Positions 13,624-17,082 of a stretch of 17,082 nt of DNA are shown piece by piece. A program made the position numbers and the translations under genes. Source of the stretch: an uncultured Prevotella sp. (GTDB taxonomy: Bacteria > Bacteroidota > Bacteroidia > Bacteroidales > Bacteroidaceae); assembly GCA_947304695.1 (NCBI GenBank), contig CAMZBS010000043.1, positions 1 to 17,082 on the forward strand. Reading direction: 5' to 3'. The notes below the pieces were generated by a model. That model was not told the DNA's origin and ran no database searches. It saw nothing but the letters and a program-made list of their open reading frames with translations. Every line of letters begins with the position of its first letter. The stretch's first letter is position 1.

Positions 13624-14265
13624 ATGAAAAAGAACTTGATTATAATGGCTGCAGCAATGCTGACTGCCTGCCACACTCAACAGACGGCCACAGCCGACTA
13701 TGACTTGCGCCCGGAAAACAAACAGCCTACGCTGGTGCGCCCTGCATGGCCCAACTATGATTTGCAAAACGATCGCTCGTTTGCAGCCTTCAGCAATGTG
13801 CAGGTAGCACCGGAAAACGAAGGGAAGCGTTTCCACTTACAGGAAGAAAGTGGTGAGATTACCTATGGCAGCTACACCGTCTATCGCTGCAAGGATGCCA
13901 CATACGTGGCCTTCGACTGGTATGTGCCGAAAGAACAGGACTGGTGGTTCTTCTGCTGGAAGGAAGGGGCAGCGATAATCGACGCTGACACTGGTGACCG
14001 CTATATGATACGCCGTTTGGAGCATTTCCCGCTGAACCAGTGCTTCTGGATCTACGGACAGGGAGGCGAGACCATCCGCATTGTCTGTGTCTATCCACCC
14101 TTGCCCCAAAAGGTGAAGCGCATCCAGTTCTTTGAACCCAGTACCGAGTCGCGTCGCTGGATGGATGGCAACGGTTCGCGCACCATGCCCTGCTCTCTCG
14201 CTAAACTACGCCCTGAGTACAAGCCTTTTAGGCACCATTCAGGGCAGGGACGCGTTATCTATTAA
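13624..14265 (+). CDS. Lipoprotein sharing the sensor domain of the M56 protein
   Basis: Predicted 213-residue lipoprotein: the signal peptide ends in LTAC (C16), and no acidic surface-export signal follows. Residues 92-172 align by eye with residues 513-592 of the upstream M56 protein: a Y/H-V-x-x-x-W start, D-x-(D/E)-TGDRYM(I/L)R (121-130 here, 539-549 there), an E-H/N-F turn, and a final PPLxxKVxxI/V (158-167 here). It lies 13 nt after the M56 stop and is the last gene before the terminator at 14312. It belongs to no family I recognise. A decoy, co-sensor or ligand-binding partner for the M56 sensor is a reasonable inference, not shown. Confidence 0.8.
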   Translation: MKKNLIIMAAAMLTACHTQQTATADYDLRPENKQPTLVRPAWPNYDLQNDRSFAAFSNVQVAPENEGKRFHLQEESGEITYGSYTVYRCKDATYVAFDWYVPKEQDWWFFCWKEGAAIIDADTGDRYMIRRLEHFPLNQCFWIYGQGGETIRIVCVYPPLPQKVKRIQFFEPSTESRRWMDGNGSRTMPCSLAKLRPEYKPFRHHSGQGRVIY

Positions 14266-14311
14266 TCATGAATAATTTAAGTAGTTGACTTTTCATACAC
14301 CCATGGGACTG

Positions 14312-14344
14312 CTGGAGGCCGCTGTGAAGCGTTCTCCAGTTTTT
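14312..14344 (+). terminator. Rho-independent terminator of the BlaI-like operon
   Basis: CTGGAG (14312-14317) pairs with CTCCAG (14334-14339), with further partial inner pairing (CGC/GCG) around TGTGAA. A TTTTT tract (14340-14344) follows, as expected for rightward transcription. It lies 46 nt past the lipoprotein stop. For leftward readers from sufB there is no T-run on the other side, so it should act in one direction. The rest of 14266-14357 shows nothing recognisable. Confidence 0.7.
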
Positions 14345-14357
14345 ATTTCACCAATCA

Positions 14358-15815
14358 CTACCCTACCGTTCCTTCCAATGAGACGCTGAGCAACTTGCGT
14401 GCCTCAACGGCAAACTCCATAGGCAGCTTATTAAGCACATCCTTGGCATAACCATTGACAATGAGACCCACGGCCTGTTCAGTGGGTATGCCACGCTGAT
14501 TGCAGTAGAAGAGCTGGTCTTCACTGATTTTCGAGGTGGTGGCCTCATGTTCAAAAATAGCCGTGGGATTCTTCACATCCATATAAGGGAAAGTGTGGGC
14601 ACCACACTGACTGCCCAACAGGAGCGAGTCGCACGAAGAGTAGTTGCGGGCATTCTCGGCAGTGGAAGCAGCACGCACCAGTCCGCGATAGGAGTTCTGC
14701 GAGTGACCGGCAGAGATGCCCTTCGAGATGATGGTAGACCGCGTATTGCGGCCAATATGGATCATCTTCGTGCCTGTGTCGGCCTCCTGATAGTTGTTGG
14801 TGACGGCAACGGAATAGAATTCTGCCACACTGTTGTCGCCACGCAGGATGCAGGAAGGATACTTCCAGGTGATAGCACTGCCCGTCTCAACCTGTGTCCA
14901 CGACAGCTTTGAGTCAACGCCACGCAGGTCACCACGCTTGGTTACAAGATTCAAGACACCACCCTTTCCGTTCTCATCGCCAGGATACCAGTTCTGCACT
15001 GTAGAATATTTCACCTCGGCACGGTCCTTCACGATAATCTCGACAATGGCAGCATGCAACTGGTTCTCGTCACGCATGGGGGCAGTGCAGCCCTCCAAAT
15101 AACTGACGTAGCTGTCGTCGTCGGCCACGATGAGCGTGCGCTCAAACTGTCCGGTGTTGCGGGCATTGATGCGGAAGTAGCTGCTCAGTTCCATTGGGCA
15201 GTGAACACCCTTTGGAATATACACAAACGAACCATCGCTGAACACGGCAGAATTCAGGGCTGCAAAGAAATTGTCCTTGTAGGGCACCACAGTACCCAGG
15301 TACTGACGCACCAGGTCGCCGTGTTCCTTGACTGCCTCACCAATGCTACAGAAGATAACTCCCTTCTCACGAAGCACATCCTTAAACGTTGTCTTCACCG
15401 AGACGGAGTCCATGATAGCATCGACGGCGGTGTTGCCACTCAGTGCCAGACGCTCTTCAAGGGGTATGCCCAACTTGTCGAAGGTCTTCTCCAGTTCGGG
15501 GTCAATGGCAGAAGTAGCGTCGCTGCCTGCTGAACCGGAAGGCTTCTTGGCTGTGGGATCAGCGTAGTAGCTGATGGCCTGATAGTCAATGGGCGGCACA
15601 TGGACGTGACCCCAACGGGGTTCCTGCTGCTCTTTCCAGTAGTTGAAAGCCTTCAGCCGAAAGTCGAGCATCCACTGGGGCTCGCCTTTCTTAGCAGAGA
15701 TGAGCCTGACGATATCTTCGTTCAGGCCCTTCTCTATAATCTCAGTATGTACATCGGTAGTGAATCCGAACTCGTATTTCTGTTCGGCTACCTGCTTGAC
15801 AAACTCATTATCCAT
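14358..15815 (-). CDS. sufB: Fe-S scaffold subunit SufB
   Basis: Predicted 485-residue SufB, the subunit of the SufBC2D scaffold on which the cluster forms. The core motifs are present: [19 protein letters not shown] (393-411), EHEATTSKI (422-430) and [11 protein letters not shown] (433-443). C395 and E424 have the same spacing as the essential C405 and E434 of E. coli SufB. ATG 15815 overlaps the infB stop by one base (TAATG), so translation is coupled to infB. Residues 88-103 form a Ser/Ala/Lys-rich linker. Its partners SufC, SufD and SufS are encoded 4.7-9.5 kb away behind an oppositely oriented block, so sufB is probably transcribed with infB. Confidence 0.96.
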   Translation of the reverse strand: MDNEFVKQVAEQKYEFGFTTDVHTEIIEKGLNEDIVRLISAKKGEPQWMLDFRLKAFNYWKEQQEPRWGHVHVPPIDYQAISYYADPTAKKPSGSAGSDATSAIDPELEKTFDKLGIPLEERLALSGNTAVDAIMDSVSVKTTFKDVLREKGVIFCSIGEAVKEHGDLVRQYLGTVVPYKDNFFAALNSAVFSDGSFVYIPKGVHCPMELSSYFRINARNTGQFERTLIVADDDSYVSYLEGCTAPMRDENQLHAAIVEIIVKDRAEVKYSTVQNWYPGDENGKGGVLNLVTKRGDLRGVDSKLSWTQVETGSAITWKYPSCILRGDNSVAEFYSVAVTNNYQEADTGTKMIHIGRNTRSTIISKGISAGHSQNSYRGLVRAASTAENARNYSSCDSLLLGSQCGAHTFPYMDVKNPTAIFEHEATTSKISEDQLFYCNQRGIPTEQAVGLIVNGYAKDVLNKLPMEFAVEARKLLSVSLEGTVG

Positions 15816-17082
15816 TACAGTTTCTGTTCTACCTCAATCTCAGTGAAGGTCTCAATCATGTCGCCCACCTGAATATCGTTGAAGTTAACGAGCGAGATAC
15901 CGCACTCCAGACCCGTTGCCACTTCCTTGGCATCGTCCTTGTAGCGCTTCAAAGCATCGATATTGGCGGTGTGAACCACAATACCGTCGCGGATGACACG
16001 GGCCTTGTCCTTGTTGTGAACCTTGCCTTCGGTCACAAGACCACCAGCTACAGTGCCCACCTTCGAGATCTTGAACACCTGCTTCACCTCGATCATGCCG
16101 CTGACGATTTCCTTCTTCACCTTGTCGAGCATGCCCTGCATGGTTGACTTCACCTCGTCGATGGCATCGTAGATGATGGAATAGGTGTTGATTTCCACAC
16201 CTTCACGCTCTGCCAACTTGCGGGCCTCGCTTGAAGGACGCACCTGGAAGCCCACGATGATGGCATCGGAAGCCGAAGCAAGCATGACATCGTTCTCGGA
16301 AATCTGACCCACGGCCTTCGAGATAACGTTGACCTGCACCTTTTCAGTCGATAGTTTGATGAACGAGTCGCTGAGAGCTTCGATGGAACCGTCGGTATCG
16401 CCCTTCACGATGATGTTCAGTTCGTGGAACTCGCCCAGTGCAATGCGGTGTGAGATTTCGTCGAGACCCACCGTCTTCGTGGTGCGGAGCGACTGTTCAC
16501 GCTGCAGCTGTGTGCGCTTGTTGGCAATGTCGCGAGCCTCCTGTTCTGACTCCATCACATGGAACGAGTCACCGGCTGTGGGTGCTCCGTTCAGACCCAG
16601 GATGATAGCTGGCTCGGCAGGACCTGCACTCTCAATGCGCTGGTTGCGCTCGTTGAACATAGCCTTGATCTTACCCCATGCCGTTCCGGCAATAACCACG
16701 TCGCCGACACGCAAAGTTCCGTTTGAGACGAGCACCGTTGACACGTAGCCACGGCCCTTGTCGAGCGATGACTCAATGATGGAACCCGTAGCCTTGCGGT
16801 TGGGGTTGGCCTTGAGGTCGAGCATTTCGGCTTCGAGCAGCACCTTTTCGAGCAGCTCATCGACGCCGATGCCCTTCTTGGCTGAGATTTCCTGACACTG
16901 GTACTTACCACCCCACTCTTCGACAAGCAGGTTCATGTTGGCCAGATCCTCACGAATCTTGTCGGGATTGGCACCGGGCTTATCAATCTTGTTGATGGCA
17001 AACACCATGGGCACGTTGGCTGCCTGGGCGTGGGCAATGGCCTCCTTGGTGGTAGGCATCACCGAGTCGTCGGCAGCAATGA
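15815..17082 (-). CDS. infB: Translation initiation factor IF-2, 5'-truncated by the window
   Basis: The C-terminal 421 residues of IF-2, the GTPase that delivers initiator tRNA to the ribosome. The visible part begins [15 protein letters not shown] after the G3 region, which lies outside. It then shows the G4 motif [13 protein letters not shown], the G5 motif SAKKG, domain II ([21 protein letters not shown]), domain III, and the C-terminal tRNA-binding domain with [19 protein letters not shown]. The frame is intact to the stop at 15817-15815, which overlaps the sufB start as TAATG. The frame is open to the right edge, so the start codon is not in this window. Confidence 0.97.
   Translation of the reverse strand, partial: IAADDSVMPTTKEAIAHAQAANVPMVFAINKIDKPGANPDKIREDLANMNLLVEEWGGKYQCQEISAKKGIGVDELLEKVLLEAEMLDLKANPNRKATGSIIESSLDKGRGYVSTVLVSNGTLRVGDVVIAGTAWGKIKAMFNERNQRIESAGPAEPAIILGLNGAPTAGDSFHVMESEQEARDIANKRTQLQREQSLRTTKTVGLDEISHRIALGEFHELNIIVKGDTDGSIEALSDSFIKLSTEKVQVNVISKAVGQISENDVMLASASDAIIVGFQVRPSSEARKLAEREGVEINTYSIIYDAIDEVKSTMQGMLDKVKKEIVSGMIEVKQVFKISKVGTVAGGLVTEGKVHNKDKARVIRDGIVVHTANIDALKRYKDDAKEVATGLECGISLVNFNDIQVGDMIETFTEIEVEQKL

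Noticed and set aside
14261..14276. Near-palindrome ATTAATCATGAATAAT over the lipoprotein stop
   Set aside because: AT-rich, imperfect, and partly made of the stop codon; no partner site or function could be argued.

Overview
The window looks like chromosomal DNA from a member of the Bacteroidales, most likely Prevotellaceae. This rests on repeated Bacteroidota-type promoters (TTTG, 18-20 nt, TAnnTTTG), few strong Shine-Dalgarno sites, a DUF4923-type lipoprotein, a CarboxypepD_reg-like secreted protein, and the infB/suf neighbourhood. No species can be named. The suf and infB part looks moderately GC-rich; the first 0.8 kb is visibly more AT-rich.

Layout. (1) 1-800: a promoter reading off the left edge, then a rightward type II toxin-antitoxin pair (toxin first, XRE antitoxin) with a dyad inside its promoter. 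(2) 821-3019: a rightward pair, a PfkB-family sugar kinase and a class A flavodiiron protein. (3) 3008-5772: a leftward four-gene operon, RNase HII - WYL-type regulator - DUF4923 lipoprotein - LOG-family protein, from one promoter at 5795-5826. It ends tail-to-tail with the flavodiiron gene, overlapping it by 12 nt. (4) 6006-6281: a small unknown rightward gene. (5) 6286-9631: leftward sufC-sufD-sufS with its own promoter. (6) 9632-9985: a divergent intergenic region holding six tandem 17-nt dyads. (7) 9986-14265: a rightward block of a secreted CarboxypepD_reg-like protein, then a BlaI-type repressor, an M56/BlaR1-like membrane metalloprotease and a lipoprotein, closed by a terminator at 14312-14344. 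(8) 14358-17082: leftward infB (5' end outside the window) coupled to sufB by a TAATG junction.

How the genes fit together. SufB, SufC and SufD form the Fe-S scaffold and SufS supplies sulfur, but sufB here is separated from sufCDS by the oppositely oriented 4.3-kb block. SufB should therefore depend on infB transcription and SufCDS on the promoter at 9658-9687. In the block, the repressor and metalloprotease resemble the BlaI/BlaR1 pair, but no penicillin-binding sensor domain or beta-lactamase is seen. Instead, the C-terminal domain of the protease recurs as the main domain of the lipoprotein encoded just downstream. This makes a candidate envelope-signalling module with an unknown signal, and it is the most interesting part of the window together with the dyad array beside it.
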